From Sinorhizobium fredii (lineage in GTDB: Bacteria; Pseudomonadota; Alphaproteobacteria; Rhizobiales; Rhizobiaceae): 64,000 bases of DNA. The translations under genes and the position numbers were made by a program. Positions 8,639 to 17,105 of this stretch are shown piece by piece. Every line of letters starts with the position of its first letter. The first letter of the stretch is position 1. The notes under the pieces were generated by a model, which saw only the letters and a list, made by a program, of their open reading frames with translations, searched no databases and had not been told where the DNA came from. The DNA lies in assembly GCF_002944405.1 (NCBI RefSeq), contig NZ_CP024309.1, positions 1 to 64,000 on the forward strand, read 5' to 3'.

Positions 8639-9766
8639 ATGGCTTACGATTTTGCGAGATTGCCCATATCGAGCTTGATGGACCCGGCTTTTCGAGCCGG
8701 CATAGAGTTGACGCGTCTCGACGAGCGCATCGCCCGCTCGCCGGTCGGACAGGGGTGGATCGAACGATCGCACTTTGCCGACGCCTGCGCCTCGCTGTGG
8801 ATCGACGGCGAACTTGTTCACCTCGAAGACCTCGTCCTCCACGACGACACCCGCGATATTCGCACACCCACCCATGAACTGACAATCGCCCGCGACGCGC
8901 TGCGCACCCGGCGGCGCATTGCGGCGCAACCACCGGTCTGGGCACTGTCGCCCGACGGCATTCGCACGCTCAGGCAAACCTCGGATGTGACATCGGTCAG
9001 CGCCGATGATGCTGCGCGGGGCGCCGCCGCCAAGCGGCCTGTCGCTGTCGAGCCGATAGGGGAGGGGGACGATGCTGACAGTGGCGAAGGCGTCCCCGGT
9101 GTCGACTATGCGGAAATCGATGCTGTACTGGCCCGGTCGGAAGCGGCGATCGAGAACGCACGGTCCGGACGGGCCGGCGCGCAAGAAAAAGATCCCGTGA
9201 TCTACGATCTTGACTGGGACGAGGACGAGCGGCTCGACGAATGGCGCGGCGTCCTGCGTCAGGCTACTGATCTGCCGGCGGTGCTGCAGGCCATTGTCGC
9301 CCTCGATGCCTGGAACGAGATTGCGGTCCTGCAGCATGCGCCCTGGCTAGGCCGGCTGTTTGCCGCCGCAATCCTGCGCGAGGCCAGCATCACGTCAGGC
9401 GCCCATCTCGCCGCCATCAATCTCGGCCTGAAAACCATTCCCGTCGATCGGCGCCGGCATCGCGACCGGGAGACCCGGCTGCTCGCCATCGCCCACGGAT
9501 TTTTGGCAGCCGCCGAGATCGGATTGAAAGAGCATGACCGGCTGGCGTTGGCGCGCACGATGTTTCAGCGAAAACTGGAGAAGCGTCGGACGTCGTCAAA
9601 GCTGCCGGAGCTGGTTGAGCTCGTCATGGCAAAGCCGCTGGTGTCGGCCGGGATGGTGTCCAAGACCCTCGAGGTGACGCCGCAGGCGGCGCGGCGGATT
9701 GTTTTGGAACTGGGCTTGCGGGAGATGACCGAGAGGGGGAGGTTTCGGGCATGGAGTATTCTTTAA
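8639..9766 (+). CDS. DUF1612 and helix-turn-helix domain protein (RHE_PE00001-like)
   Basis: A 375-aa protein of a rhizobial plasmid-associated family. The N-terminus ([20 protein letters not shown], then [14 protein letters not shown]) is related by eye to the DUF1403 protein at 6654. The middle holds an acidic linker. The C-terminal ~60 residues form a helix-turn-helix/winged helix: [20 protein letters not shown] then [16 protein letters not shown] and RFRAWSIL. This tail resembles the HTH at the end of many Fic-family proteins, but no Fic motif (HPFxxGN) is present. It follows the DUF1403-ScpB pair on the same strand after a 336-bp AT-rich gap, so it probably has its own promoter. Confidence 0.8.
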   Translation: MAYDFARLPISSLMDPAFRAGIELTRLDERIARSPVGQGWIERSHFADACASLWIDGELVHLEDLVLHDDTRDIRTPTHELTIARDALRTRRRIAAQPPVWALSPDGIRTLRQTSDVTSVSADDAARGAAAKRPVAVEPIGEGDDADSGEGVPGVDYAEIDAVLARSEAAIENARSGRAGAQEKDPVIYDLDWDEDERLDEWRGVLRQATDLPAVLQAIVALDAWNEIAVLQHAPWLGRLFAAAILREASITSGAHLAAINLGLKTIPVDRRRHRDRETRLLAIAHGFLAAAEIGLKEHDRLALARTMFQRKLEKRRTSSKLPELVELVMAKPLVSAGMVSKTLEVTPQAARRIVLELGLREMTERGRFRAWSIL

Positions 9767-9864
9767 GCACGTGCGGGCGGAATAGCTGTGGGGTCTCAGG
9801 TTCGGCTTTGCCACATCGAAGCCCTCAATGAGAGGGGCCAAAAAAGGCCAGTGTCGATAGTCCG

Positions 9865-9898
9865 AGGCGCGGAAGCCTCAGGTCTCAATCTTTTTTTC
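9865..9898 (+). terminator. Possible weak terminator after the DUF1612/HTH gene
   Basis: A short stem, GAGGC with GCCTC (9865-9880), is followed ~11 bases later by a run of seven T at 9892-9898. The stem is short and the T run is not adjacent, so this is only a candidate. Confidence 0.35.
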
Positions 9899-9951
9899 GT
9901 CCTTTCGGTGGTCGTTGAAGGTTTCTTTAAGGATTGATAACACGCTCATCG

Positions 9952-10527
9952 ATGATGAAACAGGTTAAGATACTCACCAGTACGGACGCCAGCATACGGA
10001 CGCCACTGCTTTCGTGGTTGCGGCAGCAGCACCCTGACCATTTGACAGCAAAGATGCTCGAAGAGTTTAAGATGCCGCGGCCGTCGGCCCGCATCGACGT
10101 CGCGCTTGTCAACGGTGAAATGGCTGGCTTCGAAATTAAAAGTGACCGAGATACCCTGAACCGGCTGACTGTCCAGATTCCAGCGTTCTCCAAATTCTTT
10201 GATAGAGTGTCACTCGTTACCACACCCCGGCATTTGAAAGATGCAAAATCCAAAATTCCGGCTTGGTGGGGGATTGTAGTGTTTGGTGACGACGGCCGAT
10301 TTAGGGTCGTCCGTACATCAAGGCGCAACAAGAACGTCGATGTCCGAGCGCTACTCTTTGCTCTTTCAAAAAAGGAGCTGATTCAGGTGGCGCGAATGGC
10401 CGATGCGATTCTTGCGACGACTCTGAGAAAAGAGACGATGGTGGAAGTTCTCACCTCGACCATTGCGTCATCGGTAATCTGCAACCTCGCCCGAGAGGTG
10501 ATTAAGATCAGAACGACGTGTTGCTAA
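9952..10527 (+). CDS. sce7726-like family protein, PD-(D/E)XK-type fold suspected
   Basis: About 191 aa from the ATG at 9952 (an in-frame TTG lies at 9934; neither has a strong Shine-Dalgarno). The segment SARIDVALVNGEMAGFEIKS fits a PD-(D/E)XK nuclease core: Asp in the first strand, then Glu-x-Lys (EIK) in the next. This is typical of the sce7726 family, which often travels with T4-beta-like proteins. Here the beta-like gene is next door but convergent, and the two stop codons overlap by four bases. A DNA-targeting defence role is inferred from motif and island context. Confidence 0.7.
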   Translation: MMKQVKILTSTDASIRTPLLSWLRQQHPDHLTAKMLEEFKMPRPSARIDVALVNGEMAGFEIKSDRDTLNRLTVQIPAFSKFFDRVSLVTTPRHLKDAKSKIPAWWGIVVFGDDGRFRVVRTSRRNKNVDVRALLFALSKKELIQVARMADAILATTLRKETMVEVLTSTIASSVICNLAREVIKIRTTCC

Positions 10528-11660
10528 AATTCGTCTGCGCTAATTGCCACGTCTCGCGCATACCGAATTTGCCGATGAATGTGCATGTTGATTTTCGCTC
10601 CATGCCAAAACCGCGCAGAGCCCGAAGCGTCCAGATTCCCGACGGCAGCGGACTTCATTATTGAGCTTCCCCAGCACGCAATCCCGTCATCAAAATAGGC
10701 GTGTGCCATGACCGCCTTTGAGCCGTCAATCCAGCCTTGTGTATCTTGAGCGTTTGCGTGCCGATATACGATCCAAGACTCGGGCAAGGCATATACTACC
10801 TGAGCTTTCCAATCGCCCGGCATGTACGTCGATTGCTTCTTAAGTCGTCGGTTGGCGGCATAGTCGCCGTATGAAAAAGGAAACCCGGTGCTGGCTTCTC
10901 TCCATAGTTCCCAAGAGTAGGACTCGTAAATTTTCGTTTCTGTCTGGCTGGGAAACGTGTCGTTCAAACATACGGCCGACAAGCTTAGTACCTGCGAAGC
11001 ATCCAACTCTTCGACTACACGAGCGACGGCCTTCTTGGCGAATTCAGCTCGCTCCGCAATCTGCGTCCGACCCTGACCGCAATCGACGATAAGGAGCAGC
11101 TGATCCGCTGAGTCCAAGAATGCGATAATTTGTCCGATGATCGGAAAGATGTCGTCGCTACACTCCTGTGTGACGCGAATGGCTAGCCTTTCAAATCCGG
11201 CCTTCCACAGTTGGGCGGCTTGGCGAAGGATGCTTTTCCCCTGGGTTGCCGGGTCGGTGAACTGGAGAACAGGCACTGCGTGCGGGAAGGCGCTAACGCA
11301 TGTCCTCCATGCCGCAAATCCATCGACGGGCGAGAGCAAGGCAAGGAGCTCGGAATTGTAGCTGTCTTGAGCGTCTTGAAGCTTTTTTATTTTGGCGTGA
11401 TCCGCGTTCTGTTTCGGCACAAACGCAGTAGGAGCGCGGTCTTTCGACAAATCTAGGATGAATGGTCGCGAAGCGAGAAGTCCTTTGACCGCTTGAATCG
11501 TGTCTCCAAAAGACGCCTCATTTTTTGTCTGGCTGAGTTCGATAATAGGGAGGATTGCATCCTTGTCTTCGTCTGATAGTTCCCGATAACCGATATGCTC
11601 CGGCTCGGAGCACTGAAGGCAGGGGTAATACTGATACTGACTGAATTCGATTGTCACCAT
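10524..11660 (-). CDS. T4 beta-protein family (PF14350-like) protein
   Basis: A 378-aa protein starting MVTIEFSQYQYYPCL (upstream in-frame starts extend to 11693). Matching features are the N-terminal YYPCLQCSEPEH and RELSDEDKDAILPIIELSQT, the middle block VPVLQFTDPATQGKS, and the C-terminal SWIVYRHAN and YWGSS-like ACWGSSIMKSA segments of the beta family. Family members are found in phages and bacterial defence neighbourhoods and are often paired with sce7726-type genes. Its biochemical activity is not established. It is convergent with the sce7726-like gene. Confidence 0.65.
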   Translation of the reverse strand: MVTIEFSQYQYYPCLQCSEPEHIGYRELSDEDKDAILPIIELSQTKNEASFGDTIQAVKGLLASRPFILDLSKDRAPTAFVPKQNADHAKIKKLQDAQDSYNSELLALLSPVDGFAAWRTCVSAFPHAVPVLQFTDPATQGKSILRQAAQLWKAGFERLAIRVTQECSDDIFPIIGQIIAFLDSADQLLLIVDCGQGRTQIAERAEFAKKAVARVVEELDASQVLSLSAVCLNDTFPSQTETKIYESYSWELWREASTGFPFSYGDYAANRRLKKQSTYMPGDWKAQVVYALPESWIVYRHANAQDTQGWIDGSKAVMAHAYFDDGIACWGSSIMKSAAVGNLDASGSARFWHGAKINMHIHRQIRYARDVAISADEF

Positions 11661-11787
11661 CAGCCTCATCGATTGCGAATCATCTTCCCGCACGAAGTTT
11701 ACGCCGAAGTTCCATCATCGCGAGCCGAGGCATACGCAAGCACAACTAATAAATCCAACTCGGCTTGGGTGCGTAACGGTTAACGGT

Positions 11788-13815
11788 TCAGAACTGGTGC
11801 ACAACAGATACATTTCGACCCTCGATGACGAGGTCGTAGTCGTCTGATTGCCGGGGAGACCGCGGATAGCCTTCCGGTGTCTCCGATACGGCAAGACGAA
11901 AACCGGAAGCGTCGAGCCAGCGGATCCGCTCTCCGGATCGCACCGGAATGACGGCATACCGTCCCGCTCTCCCGTCGGTTCCTGACAGAGCCGCCGCGAT
12001 CGGAGCACGCCTGGGCGCATCAGCCTGTTGTATCGTTAGCGTTCTCGACCAAGCGAGAAGGTTGCTGGGGTCAATTTGATCCTCGCCGTCCCAAAGGATC
12101 AATTCGTCATTGAGCCATGCGATGTACCGGCCGCGCATCACCTCGGCCTCGGGGCGGGATTTTGCTATGCCGAGAGAAAGGGCAAAGGCCACAAACGGAT
12201 CGAGCGTTCCCCATCGCAGAAGTTCCTTTGCCCAGAAGGCAAACCACGGCAGACCTGTCGTCGCTTTCCAAGTGTCGATCGTCGGGGTCGCGAGAGCATC
12301 ACCGGCACCTTGCGTCCATGCTCGAGCAACAACTGCGCCTATGGCGACACCGAGTCGGAATTCGAAATTGTCCGATGTGAATATCTGCCAGGCGCGAAGG
12401 TCGCGCGGCTCAGGACCCTCAGCCCCCGGGACACCCATCCACCAGCGCAGGACCGCATGCCAATTGCCGTACAGGGTTCGGCCCATCTCGGTGTCGCGGA
12501 CAGAAAATCCGTAACCGCCGTCGTCCGCAACCATCTCGCCAAGCGCGACGAACACGCCGAGCCGTTCTTCCGGTTGCATTGTACCGTAGCCTGCGGCCTC
12601 CTGGAGGAGGAGCAGCATGGCCGCTGCGATCTCTTCGAAGCGGCGGCCGACGTGCGGCGAATAGCCGTAGTCATAGAGGCGTTTGCGCTCCTCAGGATCG
12701 GGATAGATGGTCTCAACCATGCCCCGGCCGCGTTTCACGAAAGCCTGCTCCATCCAGTCTTCGGTTGCTTGCGCGACCACCGTGAAGGTTCGCTGCCACA
12801 GCTCGACGAGCATCGCCTCGGCACCCGCGGGCGTGGTCTCGGTCGCAGCGATCGCCGCGGTCTCTTCAATTGCCGCCAGGATCGTTGCATCGAGCTCATC
12901 AAGGCGGTCGGCCAGACGCGCAGGCGCCGACGCGTTTGCCTGACCGGCATAATCGGAAACATCCCCGGGCGCAGTCGCGGCGATCCAGTCTAGGAATCGT
13001 CGTTATCGATGATCCCGGGCAGGCGCATCACCTGTTCCTTTATCGCATTTAGCAAGACGGACAGCGGGCTTACTGTGTCGCCATCACCGACGGCGTCCGC
13101 TCGGAGCCTGGTCAAGAGGTCGTCATAGTCCTGGCGCCGGTCCCGCACCTGCCTCTGCTGCGTGGCTATTTGCTTGGGGGCTGTCGTTGAATGCGCGACC
13201 GGCAGGGCGATCAGGGTGAAACCTTCCATCCCCTTCGCCGCGCCTGGTCGACCAGCGCGGCCGGACAGATTACGGAATTCGGCGGCTGACATCGGGTATT
13301 CTTCCTGCCTTTCCGTCGCCACGTTGAAAATCGTGCGCTTCAAGAGGGGCAGGAAGATCATGTCGAACGGAAGATTCACCCCTTCGGTCAGCGTCGCGGT
13401 CGCGACCGTGATCGGGCAGATTGACCGATCGATCAACGCGACCATCAGCCGGCGAAGGCGCTGCGGCATCTGGCCATGCGACCTTGTCGCGTGCTCTTGA
13501 TAGCCATTCGAGAAGCTCGCCTGCCCTTCGGAATGCAAAGGAAGCCTCCTCCGGATGTCCCTCTCCCACCGTCGACAAGACTTTGCCAGCACGGATCAGG
13601 TACCGTGCCTGCTGGAGGATTGTATCGGAGTCACGGTCGACCCACTGGATCGTCTCGACATTCCAGTCCGTTTGCAGGCAACGCACGAATGAACGTGCCT
13701 GCAGGGCGCTCAACGTCGTTTCCTGAGCGAGGTCGCTCTGTATGGCGCGAGCGAGGTCGACGCGTTCCTGGTCAAACTCCGGCAAGAACCTGCTCCCTCG
13801 CCCACAGACCTGCAT
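11788..13815 (-). pseudogene. hamB: hamB-like Hachiman helicase, internally deleted and frameshifted
   Basis: The start (MQVCGRGSRFLPEFDQERVD) overlaps the 3' end of the HamA-like gene by 44 bases, the usual gene order. The first ~110 residues (to EWLSRA, near 13490) look like a HamB N-terminus. They join out of frame to a block with late helicase motifs: TVATATLTEGVNLPFD (motif V-like) and MSAAEFRNLSGRAGRPG (motif VI). No Walker A or DExH box is visible, so several hundred residues of the helicase core appear deleted. A second frame change near 12992 leads to the intact-looking C-terminal domain (12813 to 11788). Full-length HamB is roughly 800-1000 aa or more. The product should be inactive. 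Confidence 0.75.
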
Positions 13816-14788
13816 AAATTGCGTTTATCAGGTCGTCACCATTCGAGAAAAGCAGCTCCACGATCTGCAAATCCCGGCCGGCCGTATATTCCTCCGGCAC
13901 AGCTTCCCACGGTATGAGCGAATGTTTCGCCTTACGAGTGGGTGCGGAGCCACCCGCCAGAAGGATCAAATCTGTGCGCTCAACGGGATCCGGGTTGCGC
14001 CGTGCCAGGATGCGATCGAGCGAAGCGATCACCCGCGCGTACTTGTTCGGCTCACATTCTTCGAGGATCGCGTGCAGCTGCTCCAAGCCCAGCGGGACGG
14101 CAAGCGCTCGATTGACTTCGTACCAAACACCCCGGCCATTATGGATACGATTGTTTGGATCGGCCGGGTCGACGATTTTTTCCCCGAGCATGACGCTATC
14201 CACGACCGACTGTCGCCAGATGCTCCGCCATTTCGCCTCGCCGGCGATGAAGCGTGTGACCCTTCCCTCCTCATCGACCACGATCGCGATGAAGTCATCA
14301 CCTTTGCGCCCGAGGACCTCGCGCGTGCGCGTGGGATCCCGGCTGAGGGTGTAGATGTATTGGCCGGCGTCCTCGTGATTGCGAAAGAGAGAGACGGGGA
14401 TCAGGTATTCGTGTTTACCGATAAACTCATAGTTTTCCGAGACCATCCCTGACATCACTTCGCCAAAGAGACCCTTTCTGGCGATGAGAGGAAGTGATCC
14501 GGGATAGTGCGCGTCGCAGCCAGCATCACCTTCGTCCGGATGAATACTGATGCGAGCGAGCTTGTGGAAACACTGCCGCGCGTCAAGATGCGCGGATTCA
14601 AAATAGGGAACAAGATCAGCCCCGATCGCAGGATCGGTTTCCGCCTTCTCTTCAAGAAGCAAATGGCCAAAATTTTCGACCTCGCTCGGGTAGCCCGTTA
14701 ACCAGTTGTCCAGCGCGTCTTTCGGAGGAGGGGCGGTATGCATTATGTCCGTTTCAGTTGCTCGTTGTGCAACTCTAGCGAAAGTCAT
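13772..14788 (-). CDS. hamA: HamA-like Hachiman nuclease (DUF1837 protein)
   Basis: A 338-aa protein of the DUF1837/HamA type. The nuclease-like core is GDDFIAIVVDEEGRVTRFI followed by AGEAKWRS. The Asp (about 164-165) and Glu-x-Lys (GEAK, residues 183-186) match the PD-(D/E)XK active site described for HamA/AbpA. A second conserved stretch is NNRIHNGRGVWYEVNRALAV. In Hachiman, HamA is held inactive by the helicase HamB and cuts DNA after sensing damage. Here HamA reads full length while HamB is gutted. The start could be 14788 or the internal ATG at 14743 (preceded by GGACAT). Confidence 0.8.
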   Translation of the reverse strand: MTFARVAQRATETDIMHTAPPPKDALDNWLTGYPSEVENFGHLLLEEKAETDPAIGADLVPYFESAHLDARQCFHKLARISIHPDEGDAGCDAHYPGSLPLIARKGLFGEVMSGMVSENYEFIGKHEYLIPVSLFRNHEDAGQYIYTLSRDPTRTREVLGRKGDDFIAIVVDEEGRVTRFIAGEAKWRSIWRQSVVDSVMLGEKIVDPADPNNRIHNGRGVWYEVNRALAVPLGLEQLHAILEECEPNKYARVIASLDRILARRNPDPVERTDLILLAGGSAPTRKAKHSLIPWEAVPEEYTAGRDLQIVELLFSNGDDLINAIYAGLWAREQVLAGV

Positions 14789-14867
14789 GCTCGTGCGCTA
14801 GCGCGAGACCGCGTCGAGCAGACCCATTAACCCCGCGCATTTTGCGCCTTAGAATTAGAGGAACGTA

Positions 14868-16076
14868 TCAGCGCCTTCTATACGGGAATGGAACGACTTC
14901 CCCCGGGCCGATCGAGCTTCGTGGCGAGTGATCACCACTAGCCTTCAGAGTGACAACTTCAGCAGCTTCCCTATCGAACCAGCCCCGGGGTAAGCCACAC
15001 AATGTCTCAATATCTGTCGCTGAAACAGTAAATTCGGTGGCCAAGAGATCGGTTTTGCCTCTGACACCATTCTCGACGATCAGAGTTAAACTGTCCCGTA
15101 GCGCCTTTGGAGCTGTGACATGCCAATGCTGATCAAGGGGTTCGCCTTTTGCCCAGCCTTTTGCCGAATAGAGTTTATACAGTTGGCGAGAATAGTCATC
15201 GGGTATGATCTCGAGATCGGAGAGCCTCTTAATCTGAGCCTTAATAGATACTCTCCAACGCTCCTTAAGCCTGGTCAACATGGCAAGTGACGGATGCTTC
15301 ACTTCATGAGGGTAAGTCGTCGATGGCAAAAGCAGAGCGCTCGCTAACCGGAAAGCCTGCTGCTCGATAATGCGAAGGTTCTCCTCGAACTCGGATTCAG
15401 AAACATTCTTGTGAAGGACCGCATGAGCCAGCTCATGGGCAGCATCCATTTGACGGCGAGGGAACGACATCTTGTCGGTGGCGAGCAAAACATGAGGACG
15501 ATCATCGACCGGGGACCAGCTACACAGACCGTCGAGCTTCGTCGTATTCATAGGGATAGTCGCAACCACAATGCCCACGCGTTCCATCAATGCCACGACA
15601 TCACCGCAGGGCCCTTCCCCCAAGTTCCAATGACGCCGGAGCTGCAGCGCAATGTTCTCAATGTCGTCATCGCGGAGGTCGGTATACCGACTGCCCGAAA
15701 GCACGTCAGGAATATCAACGTTAGGAAGATCGACGTAGTGACTTAAGACGTAGCTGACTTCTTGAAGCCAATGCATTTGGGCCTTTTGGTAGTTGAGATC
15801 CCGAACAAGGGTACTCGCTAGTGATCGCAAAAAAGTCGGCCGCTCGCTGGCGAACGGTGGGCGCAGAAAAAACTCCGGCCGCACGTCAAGCTCGTCGGCA
15901 AGGCGGATGAGAGTCGAGTAGTCTGGGCTCTGATCGGCAGTCTCGTCTTCCCAGCGCGAAACAGAGGTAGGACTTACGCCCAGGCGCCGTGCAAGAGCCG
16001 ATTTGGTTGTGACGCGTCTTGCATCGCGAGCTTCCGTCAAACGGGCGGGAATAAACCCTGGTGTGCCAATTCTCAT
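14868..16076 (-). CDS. XRE-family regulator fused to ImmA/IrrE metallopeptidase
   Basis: A 402-aa protein. Residues ~10-66 form an XRE helix-turn-helix (TKSALARRLGVSPTSVSRWE). The C-terminal half holds an ImmA/IrrE-type zinc protease with HELAH at residues 214-218 (QMDAAHELAHAVLH). Fused XRE-ImmA proteins sense stress and cleave repressors or partners, often in mobile elements, TA-like pairs or defence modules. It is transcribed after the gene at 16154-16864. The short intergenic space contains two interlocked perfect inverted repeats that are good candidates for autoregulation. Confidence 0.88.
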   Translation of the reverse strand: MRIGTPGFIPARLTEARDARRVTTKSALARRLGVSPTSVSRWEDETADQSPDYSTLIRLADELDVRPEFFLRPPFASERPTFLRSLASTLVRDLNYQKAQMHWLQEVSYVLSHYVDLPNVDIPDVLSGSRYTDLRDDDIENIALQLRRHWNLGEGPCGDVVALMERVGIVVATIPMNTTKLDGLCSWSPVDDRPHVLLATDKMSFPRRQMDAAHELAHAVLHKNVSESEFEENLRIIEQQAFRLASALLLPSTTYPHEVKHPSLAMLTRLKERWRVSIKAQIKRLSDLEIIPDDYSRQLYKLYSAKGWAKGEPLDQHWHVTAPKALRDSLTLIVENGVRGKTDLLATEFTVSATDIETLCGLPRGWFDREAAEVVTLKASGDHSPRSSIGPGEVVPFPYRRR

Positions 16077-16086
16077 TTCCTTGAAT

Positions 16087-16117
16087 CCAACAAGCTCCGT
16101 ACTTGTTGGTACGGAGC
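16087..16117. promoter_or_regulatory. Interlocked double inverted repeat before the XRE-ImmA gene
   Basis: Palindrome 1 (16087-16109) pairs CCAACAAG with CTTGTTGG across a 7-base spacer. Palindrome 2 (16094-16117) pairs GCTCCGTAC with GTACGGAGC across 6 bases. Each arm pair sits inside the other's loop, so the arms run A-B-A'-B'. In DNA this could be two overlapping operator sites. In RNA the hairpins would be mutually exclusive or form a pseudoknot. It ends 11 bases upstream of the XRE-ImmA start codon (minus strand). Confidence 0.75.
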
Positions 16118-16153
16118 ATCACTCTTGTCGCAGGTTTTAACTAACAGGCGACT

Positions 16154-16864
16154 TTATTCACCTGTGCCGTCACCGGAGTCTTTATCTTTTCGGGTCTCCG
16201 GCGGAACGAACAGCTTCCGGGCCGGCCGGAGTTTGACCACGCTCCCACCGCCCGGCGAGTCTTGGGGATCGGCGGGAGGCATTTCCGGCTGCGACCCATA
16301 CCCACCCAAAAACTTCTCCAGCGATTCATAAAATACGAAGTCCTTATAGTCCGAACCAATGACGCCGATTGCGATCTCCTCGATCATTCCGGCGCGTTCG
16401 CGATCACGAGCTGTTAGGAACAATGCGAAGATATCCGTCGGCTGTGGACTTTTGTCGTCCATGAAAAGGCTGGACTGAAGGCTGACATTCAGAGTTACGC
16501 CGGCCGCGCGTGACATATTTTTCGGGGGGATCTTTTTGCGTTCCGGCATGGAAGCGAACCCCAAAATAACGCCGGTCTGAGGTCCAACAAATCTGGCGAA
16601 AGGCTGAAAGACCTTGAGATTTGTTCCGACCATTACGCCGTCAGTAAGATACCCGCCGTGAAGCTGCACCACCTCTTCGTAGCCCTGCTCCTGCAAACGA
16701 AAGCGGATCTGCCCCTCGGCTTCCCGGCTGCGTTTCGGATTCAAAGCGAATTCTCGTTGCACGACGTTATTGGCCTTCAATGCTTCAGCGCGAAGCCGAT
16801 CTTCAAGATCCAGCAAAAGATCTTTCGGCAACGCATCGAGAATGGTTTGGCGAACGTCGATCAT
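16154..16864 (-). CDS. Hypothetical partner of the XRE-ImmA protein
   Basis: A 236-aa protein. I chose the ATG at 16864 because it is preceded by GAAAGGGATTCGC, a good ribosome binding site; an upstream ATG at 16900 has none. No family recognised. The N-terminus is helical (IDVRQTILDALPKDLLLDLEDR). The middle is beta-rich with MVGTNLKVFQPFARFVGPQT, and the C-terminus is Pro/Gly-rich and disordered. It lies just upstream of XRE-ImmA on the same strand, 77 bp apart, suggesting an operon and perhaps a protease substrate/partner pair. Confidence 0.7.
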   Translation of the reverse strand: MIDVRQTILDALPKDLLLDLEDRLRAEALKANNVVQREFALNPKRSREAEGQIRFRLQEQGYEEVVQLHGGYLTDGVMVGTNLKVFQPFARFVGPQTGVILGFASMPERKKIPPKNMSRAAGVTLNVSLQSSLFMDDKSPQPTDIFALFLTARDRERAGMIEEIAIGVIGSDYKDFVFYESLEKFLGGYGSQPEMPPADPQDSPGGGSVVKLRPARKLFVPPETRKDKDSGDGTGE

Positions 16865-17105
16865 GCGAATCCCTTTCGTGATGAGGGAAACGATATCCAA
16901 ATTTTCGCGTTTTGCAAGACTGGGCAGAAATTTATCGCGGAAAGCAGGTTTTGCTTAATCCTGCACCGCGTGCTGCGCGAGATTGGACGGTTCGGGAGAT
17001 GCAGGGCGTTTGCTCGGATGATCGATGACGCAGTGGTGAGGTTTTCTAAAGATTGCGACATTTCGAACTCCGCCCGGCAACTTCAGGGCATCACCACGCA
17101 CGGTA

